DNA of 64,000 bases. Origin: Streptomyces sp. GESEQ-4 (GTDB lineage Bacteria > Actinomycetota > Actinomycetes > Streptomycetales > Streptomycetaceae). A program made the position numbers and the translations under genes. The number at the start of each line of letters is the position of its first letter. Positions within the stretch are counted from its first letter, which is position 1. Where the stretch lies: assembly GCF_017948455.1 (NCBI RefSeq), contig NZ_JAFFSU010000027.1:1-64000 (forward strand), given 5' to 3'. This document shows positions 33,826 through 42,675 of the stretch, one piece after another. The notes beneath the pieces were generated by a model. The model had not been told where the DNA came from. It ran no database searches and worked only from the letters and a program-made list of their open reading frames with translations.

Positions 33826-34686
33826 GTGATCACACTTACACGACGTGTAGCCATCGCCTGCGCCCTGAGCGCCGCCCTCATCTCCTGCGGGACGGCCGAA
33901 GAACCGCACCGCTCCCCCGCCCCCTCGAAACGGACCGTCGCCCCCTCCCGGCCCCCGACCCTCGCCCCCGGCCCCGCGGGCCTGACCCCTGTCTTCGAGA
34001 ACGGTCCGCGGACCGGGGCCAGGACCGTCGCCCTCACTTTCGACGCCGACATGACCGCGGACCAGGGGCCGAGGGCGGCGGCGGGGGAACGGTTCGACAA
34101 TCCTCGGCTCATCGCGGCGCTGAAGGCGCTGAGGGTGCCGGCCACCGTGTTCATGACGGGCCGCTGGGCCGAGGAGTACCCGGTCCAGGCCCGCGCCATC
34201 GGCCAGGACCCGCTCTTCGAGGTCGCGAACCACTCGTACAGCCACTACGCCTTCACCGACGACTGCTACGGCCTGCCGACCGTCTCCGAGGACCGGATGC
34301 GGACGGACGTGGAGCAGGCGTACGCCGCCTTCCGCAAGGCCGGGGTGCGGGACCCGATGCCGTACTTCCGCTTCCCGGGCGGCTGTTACGACGGCCGGGC
34401 CCTGAAGGCGCTGAGCGCGACCGGCGTCACCGCCGTGCAGTGGGACGTGGTCGGCGGGGACGCCTTCGCCACCGACGCGGACGCGGTGGCCCGGCAGGTG
34501 CTCGACGGCGTACGGCCGGGCTCGGTGGTCGTGCTGCACTGCACGAACAGCGCCGCCCCGACGACCGAACGCGCCCTCCGTACGATCGTCCCCGAGCTGC
34601 GCCGCAAGGGCTTCCGGTTCGTGAAGGTGTCCGAGCTGATCGGAGCCGCGGGCGGGCGCGCTGAGGCTCGTACGACGGACAGTTGA
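33826..34686 (+). CDS. Polysaccharide deacetylase (NodB-domain) lipoprotein
   Basis: 286 residues from GTG 33826. Signal peptide with lipobox LISC (Cys 21), then a Pro-rich linker and the NodB domain: ALTFDADMTADQG (metal Asp), VANHSYSHYAF (metal His pair), YFRFPGGCYD and VVLHCTNSAAPTTERALRTI. Probably trims N-acetyl groups of peptidoglycan or other wall glycans on the cell surface. Confidence 0.92.
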   Translation: MITLTRRVAIACALSAALISCGTAEEPHRSPAPSKRTVAPSRPPTLAPGPAGLTPVFENGPRTGARTVALTFDADMTADQGPRAAAGERFDNPRLIAALKALRVPATVFMTGRWAEEYPVQARAIGQDPLFEVANHSYSHYAFTDDCYGLPTVSEDRMRTDVEQAYAAFRKAGVRDPMPYFRFPGGCYDGRALKALSATGVTAVQWDVVGGDAFATDADAVARQVLDGVRPGSVVVLHCTNSAAPTTERALRTIVPELRRKGFRFVKVSELIGAAGGRAEARTTDS

Positions 34687-34704
34687 CCCTCGTACGCTGG
34701 ATGT

Positions 34705-34884
34705 ATGAGCGAGGACGACTACTGCCTCATCGACGCGACCAGGCCGCCCAAGGCGGATGGGCCGCCGTACGCGGAGTGCGTGCTGTGCCGGGAGCCGACG
34801 GAGTACCCGGAGTCGTACAAGGGCATCACCCTCTGCCCCGTCTGCGAGTGGCAGGAGGCCCAGCGCACGGCCTGCTCAGGGTGA
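34705..34884 (+). CDS. Small zinc-ribbon protein (59 aa)
   Basis: ATG 34705 to TGA 34882-34884. The sequence has two Cys pairs, CVLC and CPVC, about 18 residues apart, plus two lone cysteines, an acidic N-terminus (MSEDDYCLID) and a QEAQRTAC end. The spacing suggests a structural zinc knuckle. Codon usage has strong third-position GC. It starts 18 bases after the deacetylase stop and its last nine bases overlap the convergent ABC permease gene. Function unknown. Confidence 0.75.
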   Translation: MSEDDYCLIDATRPPKADGPPYAECVLCREPTEYPESYKGITLCPVCEWQEAQRTACSG

Positions 34885-35547
34885 CCGGCGCGAGGTGAGG
34901 GCGCAGGCCACGGCGATCGCCACCGCGGTCAGCAGGGCGGCGGCGCCGAGCGGGAGCAGGGGGAGCTGGACCTGGCCCGACTGCGATCCCGTCACCAGTC
35001 CGCTGACCGCCGCCTGCGCCGGGGAGCCCGTGACGACCACGGACAGCAGGGCCGCGAGCAGCATCGCCGGGACCGCCCGGCCGGGCGAGCGCAGCAGCGG
35101 CCAGGAGGTGAGCGCGCCGACGGCCGTGCCGAGCAGGGCGCAGGCCAGCGCGGCGAGCAGCCCGGCCGCGCCCGCCGGGAGGGGCGCCACGCGGGTCTGG
35201 TGGTCGGAGGTCACCGGATCGCTGATCAGCGTCACGACGAGGGTCGCGACGGTGCCGAGCGCGGCGGCCGACGCCAGCGCGACCAGCAGACAGGCCAGGT
35301 GCGCCCGTCCGGGTCCGGCCGCCGCGGCCACCGGGGCGCGGGCGGCGGGCGGCTCGTTGCCGACGCAGATCCGCACCAGCCAGGCGGCGACGGGCAGCAG
35401 CGCCGCCGCGGCATAGCCCAGCGAGTCGAGCACCGGCTGCCCGCCCTGCACACCGACGCCCAGGAACACGGCGTACAGGATGAACGGCGGCAGCCAGCGC
35501 TGCGAACGCAGCAGCAGGGCGGCTTGATAGCGCAGGAGCGCGGTCAT
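34876..35547 (-). CDS. ABC exporter membrane subunit
   Basis: 223 residues from ATG 35547, overlapping the ATPase stop (ATGA). Six or so hydrophobic segments rich in Ala/Leu, no binding-protein-dependent EAA loop, consistent with an ABC-2-type exporter permease. It depends on the ATPase encoded just upstream. Substrate unknown. Confidence 0.85.
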   Translation of the reverse strand: MTALLRYQAALLLRSQRWLPPFILYAVFLGVGVQGGQPVLDSLGYAAAALLPVAAWLVRICVGNEPPAARAPVAAAAGPGRAHLACLLVALASAAALGTVATLVVTLISDPVTSDHQTRVAPLPAGAAGLLAALACALLGTAVGALTSWPLLRSPGRAVPAMLLAALLSVVVTGSPAQAAVSGLVTGSQSGQVQLPLLPLGAAALLTAVAIAVACALTSRRSP

Positions 35548-36398
35548 CGGACCTCCTCGGCGTCCTCATGGGCGACGCTCACCACATGCCAGGGCGGGCG
35601 GGCTGTCAGCAGGGAGCGCAGGACGACGTCCGAGTGGGACGCGGGGACGGTGAGCCGGTGCGTGCCGGGCGCGGTCTCCTCGGCGGAGGCGAGCTTCGGG
35701 GTGGCGGGCAGTGGTCCGCCGGGTGGGCCCTGGACGACGATGACGACGTACGGTCCGGAGGGCGAAGTCCCTTGCTCCGTACGGTGGTTGAGGGCGCCGT
35801 CGAGCACGGTGTACGTCGCGTCGGGCGCCCCCGCCAGGCGGTGCGGGTCGTGGTCGACGAAGACGACGGCTCCGCCCGCCGCCGTCCGCTCGGCGACCGC
35901 CCGTTCCAGCTCGGCGCGGGCGGACTCGTCCAGTCCGGTCCAGGCCTCGTCGAGGACGAGCAGGTCCGGCTCGGCGAGCAGGGCCTGGGCGACGGCGACC
36001 TTCTGGCTGCTGCCCTTCGACAGCCGCGCCATCGGCGTACAGGCGTGGGCGGCGGCGCCGAAGCGCTCCAGCCACTGGTCGGCGGCGCGGGCCGCCGCCG
36101 TACGGGACAGTCCGTGCACCGCGCCGAGGTGGGTGAGGTAGCCGACCGGGGTGAAGGGCAGCGCCGACGGGAAGCGCTCGGGGACGTAGGCCGTGCGCGG
36201 ACGGCCGCTGATCCGGCCCTCCGTCGGGGCGTCGATCCCGGCGAGCAGCCGGAGGAGGGTGGACTTGCCGGTGCCGTTCGCGCCCTCGATACGCAGGAGA
36301 GTGCCGGGGGGCACGGCCAGGTCGATCCCGCGCAGCACCCAGGGTCCGCGCAGGCCGTAGCGGCGGCCGACGCGTTCCAGCCGTAATGCACGTTGCAT
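35544..36398 (-). CDS. ABC transporter ATP-binding protein
   Basis: 284 residues from ATG 36398. Walker A GANGTGKST at 39-47, a divergent signature LSKGSSQK in place of LSGGQ, Walker B LLVLDEAW, then HDPHRLAG. The C-terminal 80 residues (VQGPPGGPLPATPKLAS and beyond) are an extra domain of unknown role. Pairs with the membrane subunit downstream. Divergent from the Pth2-like gene with a 56-base gap. Confidence 0.9.
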   Translation of the reverse strand: MQRALRLERVGRRYGLRGPWVLRGIDLAVPPGTLLRIEGANGTGKSTLLRLLAGIDAPTEGRISGRPRTAYVPERFPSALPFTPVGYLTHLGAVHGLSRTAAARAADQWLERFGAAAHACTPMARLSKGSSQKVAVAQALLAEPDLLVLDEAWTGLDESARAELERAVAERTAAGGAVVFVDHDPHRLAGAPDATYTVLDGALNHRTEQGTSPSGPYVVIVVQGPPGGPLPATPKLASAEETAPGTHRLTVPASHSDVVLRSLLTARPPWHVVSVAHEDAEEVR

Positions 36399-36441
36399 GC
36401 GGTCATCCTCTCGCGGCCGGAGGAACCGATCTTCCGCCTGG

Positions 36442-36447
36442 CAGACT
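36442..36447 (+). promoter_or_regulatory. Candidate -10 (CAGACT), leaderless geometry
   Basis: CAGACT lies seven bases before GTG 36455. A GGAGGA is present but only one base from the GTG, too close for a normal ribosome binding site, which favours leaderless initiation. Confidence 0.4.
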
Positions 36448-36454
36448 GGAGGAC

Positions 36455-37219
36455 GTGACCAGTGATCCATCCGTTCCCAGCGTTCCCGACGATCTCGGCG
36501 TTCCCCGGGAGAGCCCTTTCCGTTCCGAGCCCTCCGTGCGCGACGAGGCGCCGCAGTTCGTGCTGCCGTTGGTCGTACGGATCGAGCGGGCGGCTCCCCC
36601 GACCCGTACGGACGCGCTGGAGACCGCGGCCCGCGCGGTGCTGGTGCTGCTCAGCGACGAGCGTGCGCTGGGGGACGGCGAGTGGGCGCAGGCCGTGCGG
36701 GACTGGCAGGACGCGCGGATCCGCAAGGTGGTGCGGCGGGCGCGGGGCGCCGAGTGGCGGCGGGCCGAGGCACTGCCCGGCATCACGGTCACGGGCAAGT
36801 CCGCGGAGGTACGGGTCTTCCCGCCCGTCCCGCTGGACGGCTGGCCCAAGGACCTCGCCCGGCTCCAGGTCTCCGGGACGGACCTCGACGACCCGGAGCC
36901 GCCGGCCAGGGCCGACCCGGGTGTGCCGGTGCTGTGGCTCAGCCCCGACCTGGACATGACGGCCGGCAAGGCGATGGCGCAGGTCGGCCATGGCGCCCAG
37001 CTCGCCTGGTGGGAGCTGTCGGACGAGGACCGCGCCGCCTGGCGCGACGCCGGCTTTCCCCTGGCCGTCCGCACCGCCCCCGCCGGCCGCTGGGCCGAGC
37101 TCACCACCAGCGGTCTGCCGGTGGTCCGCGACGCGGGCTTCACGGAGATCGCGCCCGGGGAAACGGTCGCCGTCGAGGGAGGCAGCCGCTACTGCCCGCT
37201 CATGTCCTTGGGCAGGTAG
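36455..37219 (+). CDS. Peptidyl-tRNA hydrolase 2-family domain protein
   Basis: 254 residues from GTG 36455. The N-terminal 140 residues are a poorly recognised helical domain. The C-terminal part carries the Pth2 signature LDMTAGKAMAQVGHGAQLAW, followed by FPLAVRTA, GLPVVRDAGFTEIAPG and TVAVEG. Pth2 enzymes, best known from archaea and eukaryotes, release peptides from peptidyl-tRNA. It would be an accessory to bacterial Pth1, and the extra N-terminal region is unusual. Confidence 0.85.
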   Translation: MTSDPSVPSVPDDLGVPRESPFRSEPSVRDEAPQFVLPLVVRIERAAPPTRTDALETAARAVLVLLSDERALGDGEWAQAVRDWQDARIRKVVRRARGAEWRRAEALPGITVTGKSAEVRVFPPVPLDGWPKDLARLQVSGTDLDDPEPPARADPGVPVLWLSPDLDMTAGKAMAQVGHGAQLAWWELSDEDRAAWRDAGFPLAVRTAPAGRWAELTTSGLPVVRDAGFTEIAPGETVAVEGGSRYCPLMSLGR

Positions 37220-37564
37220 GGCGGCCGGGAACCTTCCCGGCACTCGGGACGTTCAGTGAGTGGTTGTAGTTGAAGTTTGCGACGTGGAAGCGCCCGCGGA
37301 GTTCTGACAGCGGGCGCATTGTCGTGTCGGGGGTTTTCTTCGACGGCTGGCGACCAGCAGCCCGGGGACGCGCGAGCGCGCGTTCTCCGCATCTACTCGC
37401 CATCTTCGCCATCTCGAAGGAGACCTCGCTCTGAGGACACCCGTTTCGAGGCGGGCCCGCGCCGCGGGCCTGCTTCGCGCTGCTTCCCCACGGGCCTTTC
37501 CGCAACCGGCGCCCTGCCCCCGCGCCGTCGAAAGCCGGCCCGCACCCACCCCGAGAGGAAAAAC
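37220..37564 (+). other. Intergenic region before the desaturase gene
   Basis: 345 bases without a convincing gene. A hairpin with arms GCGCCCGC (37290-37297) and GCGGGCGC (37310-37317) may terminate the Pth2-like gene. The rest is presumably the desaturase promoter and leader, with AGAGGA just before GTG 37565; I see no confident operator. Confidence 0.5.
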
Positions 37565-38659
37565 GTGACCACTGAGATCATCAACCGGGGCACCGAGCCG
37601 CCGCCGGACCACGTCGCGACGACCAAGCCCCCGTCCGCCGGCCGAGGCAGCGACTACGCCGCACTGTCCCGCGAGGTGAAGCAGAGCGGGCTGCTGAAGC
37701 GGCGGCCGGGCTACTACTCCGTCAAGGTCGGCGCGAACCTGCTTCTGATGGCCGCCGGCTGGACCGCGTTCGCCCTGATCGGGCAGTCGTGGTGGCAGCT
37801 GGTGACCGCCGCCTTCCTCGCGGTGATGTTCACCCAGACCGGGTTCATCGGGCACGACGCCGGACACCAGCAGATCGCCCGCTCCAAGCGCGTCAACAAC
37901 CTGCTCGGCCGCGTGCACGCCGACCTGCTGATCGGCCTCAGCTACGGCTGGTGGATCGCCAAGCACAACCGGCACCACTCCCACCCCAACCACGTCGACC
38001 GCGACCCCGACATCGCCGACGGCGCGATCGCCTTCACCGAGGACCACGCCCGGGTCCGCCGCGGCCCCTATGCCTGGCTGGCCCGCCACCAGGCCTGGCT
38101 CTTCTTCCCGATGCTGCTCCTTGAAGGACTCGCCCTGCACGTGGCCGGCGTACGGGCGCAGTTCGAGCGCGACGGCACCACGGGCTCCCGGGCGGCCAAA
38201 CTGGCCGGGGCGGGAATGCTGACCGCGCATCTCGTCGGCTATGTCGCCGCCCTGTTCCTGGTCCTGACCCCCCTCCAGGCCGTGGCCTTCCTCGCCGTGC
38301 ACCAGGGGCTCTTCGGGCTGTACATGGGCTGCTCGTTCGCCCCCAACCACAAGGGCATGCCCATCTTCGGCAAGGACGACAAGATCGACTTCCTGCGCCG
38401 GCAGGTCCTGACCTCACGCAACATCCGTGGCGGCCGGTTCACCGACTTCGCCCTCGGCGGGCTGAACTACCAGATCGAACACCACCTGTTCCCCTCCATG
38501 CCGCGGCCCGGCCTGCGCCACGCCCAGAAACTCGTACGCGCCTTCTGCGCCCGGCACGGCGTCGCCTACCACGAGACCGGGCTCGTCAACTCCTACGCCC
38601 AGGTCCTGCGGCACCTGCACGCGGTCGGCGGCCCCCTCCGCCCCGAACTGGAGTACTGA
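37565..38659 (+). CDS. Membrane fatty acid desaturase
   Basis: 364 residues from GTG 37565. Three histidine boxes of acyl-lipid desaturases: GHDAGHQ (H97, H101), HNRHHSHPN (about 134-142) and QIEHHLFP (near 320), with four membrane helices around them. A di-iron enzyme introducing a double bond in acyl chains; it probably adjusts membrane fluidity. No electron donor gene is adjacent. Confidence 0.93.
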   Translation: MTTEIINRGTEPPPDHVATTKPPSAGRGSDYAALSREVKQSGLLKRRPGYYSVKVGANLLLMAAGWTAFALIGQSWWQLVTAAFLAVMFTQTGFIGHDAGHQQIARSKRVNNLLGRVHADLLIGLSYGWWIAKHNRHHSHPNHVDRDPDIADGAIAFTEDHARVRRGPYAWLARHQAWLFFPMLLLEGLALHVAGVRAQFERDGTTGSRAAKLAGAGMLTAHLVGYVAALFLVLTPLQAVAFLAVHQGLFGLYMGCSFAPNHKGMPIFGKDDKIDFLRRQVLTSRNIRGGRFTDFALGGLNYQIEHHLFPSMPRPGLRHAQKLVRAFCARHGVAYHETGLVNSYAQVLRHLHAVGGPLRPELEY

Positions 38660-38760
38660 TGCCGGAGCGGGGCGCCGGTCGCCCCGCACAGATCATCCGG
38701 CTACGGTGAGACCCGCGCCGCTGGGAGCGCGCAACGCCGAGGGAATGTCCGGGAGTTGTC

Positions 38761-39573
38761 ATGTCAGTCGACCGTCCGCTGATCAACAGCAAGGTGCCGC
38801 ACTCCGCTCGCATCTGGAACTACTGGCTGGGCGGCAAGGACTGCTACGAGATCGACCGGCAGGTCGGCGACCAGATGCGTGAGCTCAACCCCGAGATCGT
38901 CGACATCGCGCGCGCCCAGCGAGGGTTCCTCAAGCGCGCGGTCACCTATCTGGCCGCGGAGGCCGGGATCCGGCAGTTCCTCGACGTCGGCACCGGCCTG
39001 CCCACCCTCGACAACACCCACGAGGTCGCCCAGGGCATCGCCCCCGAGGCACGGATCGTGTACGTCGATCACGACCCCGTCGTGCTGACCCACGCCCACG
39101 CGCTGCTCACCAGCACCCCCGAAGGCGCCACCGACTACATCGACGCCGATCTGCGCGACCCGGCGTCCATCCTGCGGGGCGCCGAGCGCACGCTCGACTT
39201 CAGCCGGCCCGTCGCGCTCATGCTGCTCGGCATCGTCGCGCACGTCCCGGACGACACCGCCTACCCGATCGTGGAGCAGCTCAAGGACGCCCTCCCCGCC
39301 GGGAGCCACCTGGTGTTCTGCGACAGCACCGAGGTGTTCCACGCGGACGAGATGCGGGCGATGGTCGAGCGCTGGAACGAGGCGAGCGACAACCCGCGGA
39401 TCAACCGGGCCCCCGAGCAGCTGGCCCGTTTCTTCGACGGCTTCGACCTGCTGGAACCCGGTCTGGTCCCGGTGGCGGAGTGGCGCTCCGGGCCGGTCGG
39501 CACGTCCGGCACTGACGGCACGGACGAACGGCGGGACGTGGACAGCTTCGGGGGCGTGGCCGTAAAGCGCTGA
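38761..39573 (+). CDS. SAM-dependent methyltransferase-like protein (Methyltransf_19 / DUF574)
   Basis: 270 residues. N-terminal ARIWNYWLGGKDCYEIDR signature, SAM site FLDVGTGLPTLDNTHEVAQ (about 73-91), YVDHDPVVL, and DFSRPVALMLLGIVAHVPDD. This family is hugely expanded in Streptomyces, sometimes adjacent to DUF397 or XRE genes; here it stands alone. Substrate unknown. Confidence 0.9.
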   Translation: MSVDRPLINSKVPHSARIWNYWLGGKDCYEIDRQVGDQMRELNPEIVDIARAQRGFLKRAVTYLAAEAGIRQFLDVGTGLPTLDNTHEVAQGIAPEARIVYVDHDPVVLTHAHALLTSTPEGATDYIDADLRDPASILRGAERTLDFSRPVALMLLGIVAHVPDDTAYPIVEQLKDALPAGSHLVFCDSTEVFHADEMRAMVERWNEASDNPRINRAPEQLARFFDGFDLLEPGLVPVAEWRSGPVGTSGTDGTDERRDVDSFGGVAVKR

Positions 39574-39800
39574 ACTGTCCGCCCCCGGCATTGAACACGG
39601 GCCGCCTCCCGCGCGTATCCCCCTCCGTCGGCGGCCTCCCGTCCACGTCCGCTTCCTCCCCGAACCTCAAATGTTGCTCTGAAGGCGCCCGGAGCGCGGT
39701 TCGGGTCGGCGCGCCGGGGCCATACCCCCGTCACACAGCGGCGGAACGTCGAAGGAGACGACGCGGCACGGCCAGGTGACATCGGGTGGAGGAGGGGACG

Positions 39801-41156
39801 ATGGAGCGACTGGGGACGGGAATCGGGTGGCGGCCGGAGATCGCGGACGCCGTGGAGCGGATGCCGGGTATCGACTGGGTCGAGGCCGTGGCGGAGAACG
39901 TGTGCCCCGGCCATCTCCCCGAGTCGCTGCGGCGGCTGCGTGAGCGCGGCGTGACCGTGATCCCGCACGGCGTCTCCCTCGGCCTCGGCGGAGCCGACCG
40001 CCCCGACGAGACCCGCCTGGCGGCGCTCGCCGAGCGGGCCGAGGCGCTGGGCTCTCCGCTGGTCACCGAGCACATCGCTTTCGTACGGGCGGGCGGGCTC
40101 CTCACCGCGTCCCCGCGCCTGGAAGCGGGCCACCTGCTGCCGGTACCCCGCACCCGGGACGCCCTCGACGTCCTCTGCGAGAACATCCGCATCGCCCAGG
40201 ACGCCCTGCCCGTGCCGCTCGCGGTGGAGAACATAGCGGCGCTCATCGCGTGGCCCGGCGAGGAGATGACCGAGGGCCAGTTCCTGTACGACCTCGCCGA
40301 CCGCACCGGCGTCCGGCTCCTGATCGACGTGGCCAACCTGCACACCAACCACGTCAACCGCGCCGAGGACCCGGCCAAGGCCCTCGCCGAACTCCCCCTC
40401 GAAGCCATCGCCTACGTCCATGTCGCCGGCGGCTTCGAACGCGACGGCGTCTGGCACGACAGCCACGCCCACCCGGTCCCCGAAGCGGTCCTCGACATCC
40501 TGACCGACCTCGCCTCCCGGGTCTCACCCCCCGGAGTCCTCCTGGAACGCGACGAGAACTTCCCGGAACCGGCCGAGCTGGAGCGGGAGTTGGGGGCGAT
40601 CCGGGGGGCACTGGAGAAGGGACGGACGAGGCGGGAGTCACCGACAGGCCGCCCAGCGACGGCATTGCAGGACTCCACGGAACCGGATGCCTCCGAGGCA
40701 CCGCAGAGCTCGACCGTCGTCGAGCCTCCCGCCGACACGACCGCCGCCCGCCAGCGCCTCGCCCTCGCGCAGACGGCGCTCCTCTCCGCCCTGGTGGCCG
40801 GCACGCCCGTACCCGAGGGCTTCGACCGGGTCCGGCTGGGCGTACAGGCCCGTGCCCTGGCCGGAAAGCGTGCGGACGTCGTGGCCAAGGTCGCCCCCGA
40901 ACTCCCGCACATCCTGGGCCAGTCCTACCGCCCCGCTTTCCTCGCCTACGCCCAGCGCCACCCGATGACCGGCGGCTACCGCCAGGACGCACTGGACTTC
41001 GCAGGCCACCTCCTGTCCACGGGCCACCCCGAGAACCCAACAGCCCGCCGCCACCTCCACACCTGGCACCGGGACCGCTCCTCCCCCACCCCCCCCCCCC
41101 CCCGCCCCACAACCCGCCTGGCCCGAGCAACCCGCAAGGTATTGCTACGCCGCTGA
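39801..41156 (+). CDS. DUF692 (MNIO) family protein with fused C-terminal domain
   Basis: 451 residues from ATG 39801, with GGAGGAGGGG upstream (GTG 39786 also in frame). Residues 1-270 form the DUF692 TIM barrel, with candidate metal ligands H56 (IPHG), E90-H91 (TEHIAF), E143 (VENI), D176/N179 (DVAN), H207 (VHVAGG), D220/H222 (DSHAHP) and E249 (LERDE). Multinuclear non-heme iron enzymes of this family modify Cys or Asn in ribosomal peptides. After a variable linker, residues about 315-420 form a helical domain (RLALAQTALLSALVAG, YRPAFLAYAQRHP) resembling the separate partner proteins of MNIO systems. A 15-C tract near the 3' end could make the last 25 residues frame-variable. Confidence 0.85.
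   Translation: MERLGTGIGWRPEIADAVERMPGIDWVEAVAENVCPGHLPESLRRLRERGVTVIPHGVSLGLGGADRPDETRLAALAERAEALGSPLVTEHIAFVRAGGLLTASPRLEAGHLLPVPRTRDALDVLCENIRIAQDALPVPLAVENIAALIAWPGEEMTEGQFLYDLADRTGVRLLIDVANLHTNHVNRAEDPAKALAELPLEAIAYVHVAGGFERDGVWHDSHAHPVPEAVLDILTDLASRVSPPGVLLERDENFPEPAELERELGAIRGALEKGRTRRESPTGRPATALQDSTEPDASEAPQSSTVVEPPADTTAARQRLALAQTALLSALVAGTPVPEGFDRVRLGVQARALAGKRADVVAKVAPELPHILGQSYRPAFLAYAQRHPMTGGYRQDALDFAGHLLSTGHPENPTARRHLHTWHRDRSSPTPPPPRPTTRLARATRKVLLRR
41089..41103 (+). repeat. Homopolymeric tract of 15 cytosines in coding sequence
   Basis: An uninterrupted run of C encoding prolines close to the 3' end of the DUF692 gene. A one-base length change would replace the Arg-rich C-terminus (RLARATRKVLLRR). 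Either a slippage hot spot or a sequencing uncertainty. Confidence 0.85.
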
Positions 41157-41831
41157 GCAGGAGCACCACGTGCAGCTCCGGCGACAGCGCGGCGACGGGG
41201 CCCGGGCGGCGCACCGGCGGCCAGGGCCGCTGCAATGCTGCGGGCATTCGTGCCGCCTGGCGCAGCACCCACCCAGCAGGTGGCGGACTGCTGTCCCGCC
41301 AAGCTGCGGGCATGCGTACGGTCTGAGGCGGCGCCCACCCAGCAGCCGGTCCCCGCGACGCCGCAGCCTGCGGGCAGTCGTGCCGCCCGGGGCGGCGCCC
41401 ACCCAGCAGGCGGCGGACTGCCCTCCCGCCAGCCTGCGGCCGCCGTCCCGCCCAGCTGCGGGCATTCGTGCCGCCTAGGGCGGCACGGGTGGGCGCAGGC
41501 GGCGCCCCGTCAGCGCCGGGCCGCGCGACCCACCCCCGGGCGGCACCGACCCGCGGCCCCCCTCAGCGCCGGGCCGCGCACCCCCCCCCGCCCCTAGACG
41601 CACCGCACGCCACAAATGTGCGGGACATAACACGCCACCCCCACCTCACCCCCAGAACTCCACCCTTGCCCCCTTTACCCCCATATGCCCACCACCCAAA
41701 TCCCCCATACGGCCCCCATAACCCCACCCCAACCCTGCCTCCCCATACCGAAGTTGGCGTAGACCGCGAAGTAATATGCCAACGCCGCACCAACCGCGCA
41801 CTAACGTGCGGTGCCGCAAGCAGGAGGCACC
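41157..41831. other. 675-bp non-coding region with repeat array and C-rich leader
   Basis: No credible gene. The first 430 bases are the composite repeat array described separately. From 41600 to 41750 the plus strand is extremely pyrimidine-rich with many C runs and unusually AT-rich islands (CACAAATGTG). The segment 41755-41831 holds the presumed promoter and the AGGAGG ribosome site (41822-41827) of the DUF4142 gene, with TTGGC and GCCAA half-sites around a TAATAT. Confidence 0.6.
41238..41580 (+). repeat. Composite tandem-repeat array A (about 65-bp units)
   Basis: Units beginning CTGCGGGCAT or variants recur at 41238, 41304, 41368, 41434 and 41456, each continuing with a CGTGCCGCC element, a CCCACCCAGCAG element and GGCGGACTG. 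The far end contains CCGTCAGCGCCGGGCCGCGC. The same family occurs in reverse orientation at 61487-61935. Confidence 0.8.
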
Positions 41832-42671
41832 ATGCGACCCCGACCCCGACCCCACCCCCCGATCAACGGCCGAGGCATCTTCACCGGCACCGGCCTGATC
41901 ATCACCGGCCTGGCAGCGACCCTCGCCGCGCTGATCTTCCCGATCTGGTCGTACACGGACCGATCAGGAACCGGCGTCGACGTACTCAACGCCGAGACGG
42001 TGTCGACGAGGTTCGGACCGCTGTCGGGACTGGACCGCGACTTCGTCACGAAGGTCCGGCTCGCGGGCCTGTGGGAGCTACCGGCGGGCCGGCTGGCACA
42101 GCAGAAGGGCACCACCCCGGCCGTACGCACAGCGGGCCGGCACCTGATCGAGGGCCACGTCTTCCTGGACGAACGGACCCGCGACGCCGCCTCCCGGCTC
42201 GGCCTCGCCCTGCCCAACGAGCCCACCGACCAGCAGAAGGAATGGCTCGCCACCCTCAACGCGGCGCAGGGAGTGACGTACGACCGCGAGTTCGCGAACA
42301 TCCTGCGCCTGGCGCACGGCAAGGTCTTCTCCGTAGTCGCCCAGGTCCGCGCAAGCACCCGCAACTCCCTGGTCCGCGCACTCGCCGACGACGCGAACAC
42401 CACCGTGCTGGACCACATCAAGGTCCTGGAAGCCACGGGCTACGTCGACTTCGACGCCCTGGCCCACGACATGGCCGCCGGCAACGCTCCCCCACTCACC
42501 CCCGCCCCGACCCCGCCCGGCCCCACCACCGCCCCGGGCCCGGTCGTCCCGCTGACCCCGCCACCGTCACCGACGTACCCGCTCCCGCCACCGACCACCA
42601 GCCCACCACCGAATATTCCCGGCAATAGCAACCAAGTCCGCGATGGCGGCGGCGGTTCGGCCGCACAATAG
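41832..42671 (+). CDS. DUF4142 protein with Pro-rich tail
   Basis: 279 residues from ATG 41832 with AGGAGG five bases upstream. One membrane segment near residues 18-40, then a ferritin-like helical DUF4142 domain (RDFVTKVRLAGLWELPAGRL, RTAGRHLIEGHVFLDER, LDHIKVLEATGYVDF), and a 60-residue Pro/Thr/Gly-rich C-terminus. Probably anchored and facing outward. Family function unknown. Five bases before the TIGR04222 gene, so co-transcribed. Confidence 0.87.
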   Translation: MRPRPRPHPPINGRGIFTGTGLIITGLAATLAALIFPIWSYTDRSGTGVDVLNAETVSTRFGPLSGLDRDFVTKVRLAGLWELPAGRLAQQKGTTPAVRTAGRHLIEGHVFLDERTRDAASRLGLALPNEPTDQQKEWLATLNAAQGVTYDREFANILRLAHGKVFSVVAQVRASTRNSLVRALADDANTTVLDHIKVLEATGYVDFDALAHDMAAGNAPPLTPAPTPPGPTTAPGPVVPLTPPPSPTYPLPPPTTSPPPNIPGNSNQVRDGGGGSAAQ

Positions 42672-42675
42672 GCCC

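Noticed and set aside
41238..41580. CRISPR-like array
   Set aside because: Repeat units are about 65-88 bp, contiguous and degenerate, with no unique spacers and no cas genes.
41470..41610. Open frames in the repeat arrays around 41.2-41.6 and 61.6-61.9 kb
   Set aside because: Their peptides are repeat-derived low-complexity sequence with no start signals or domains.
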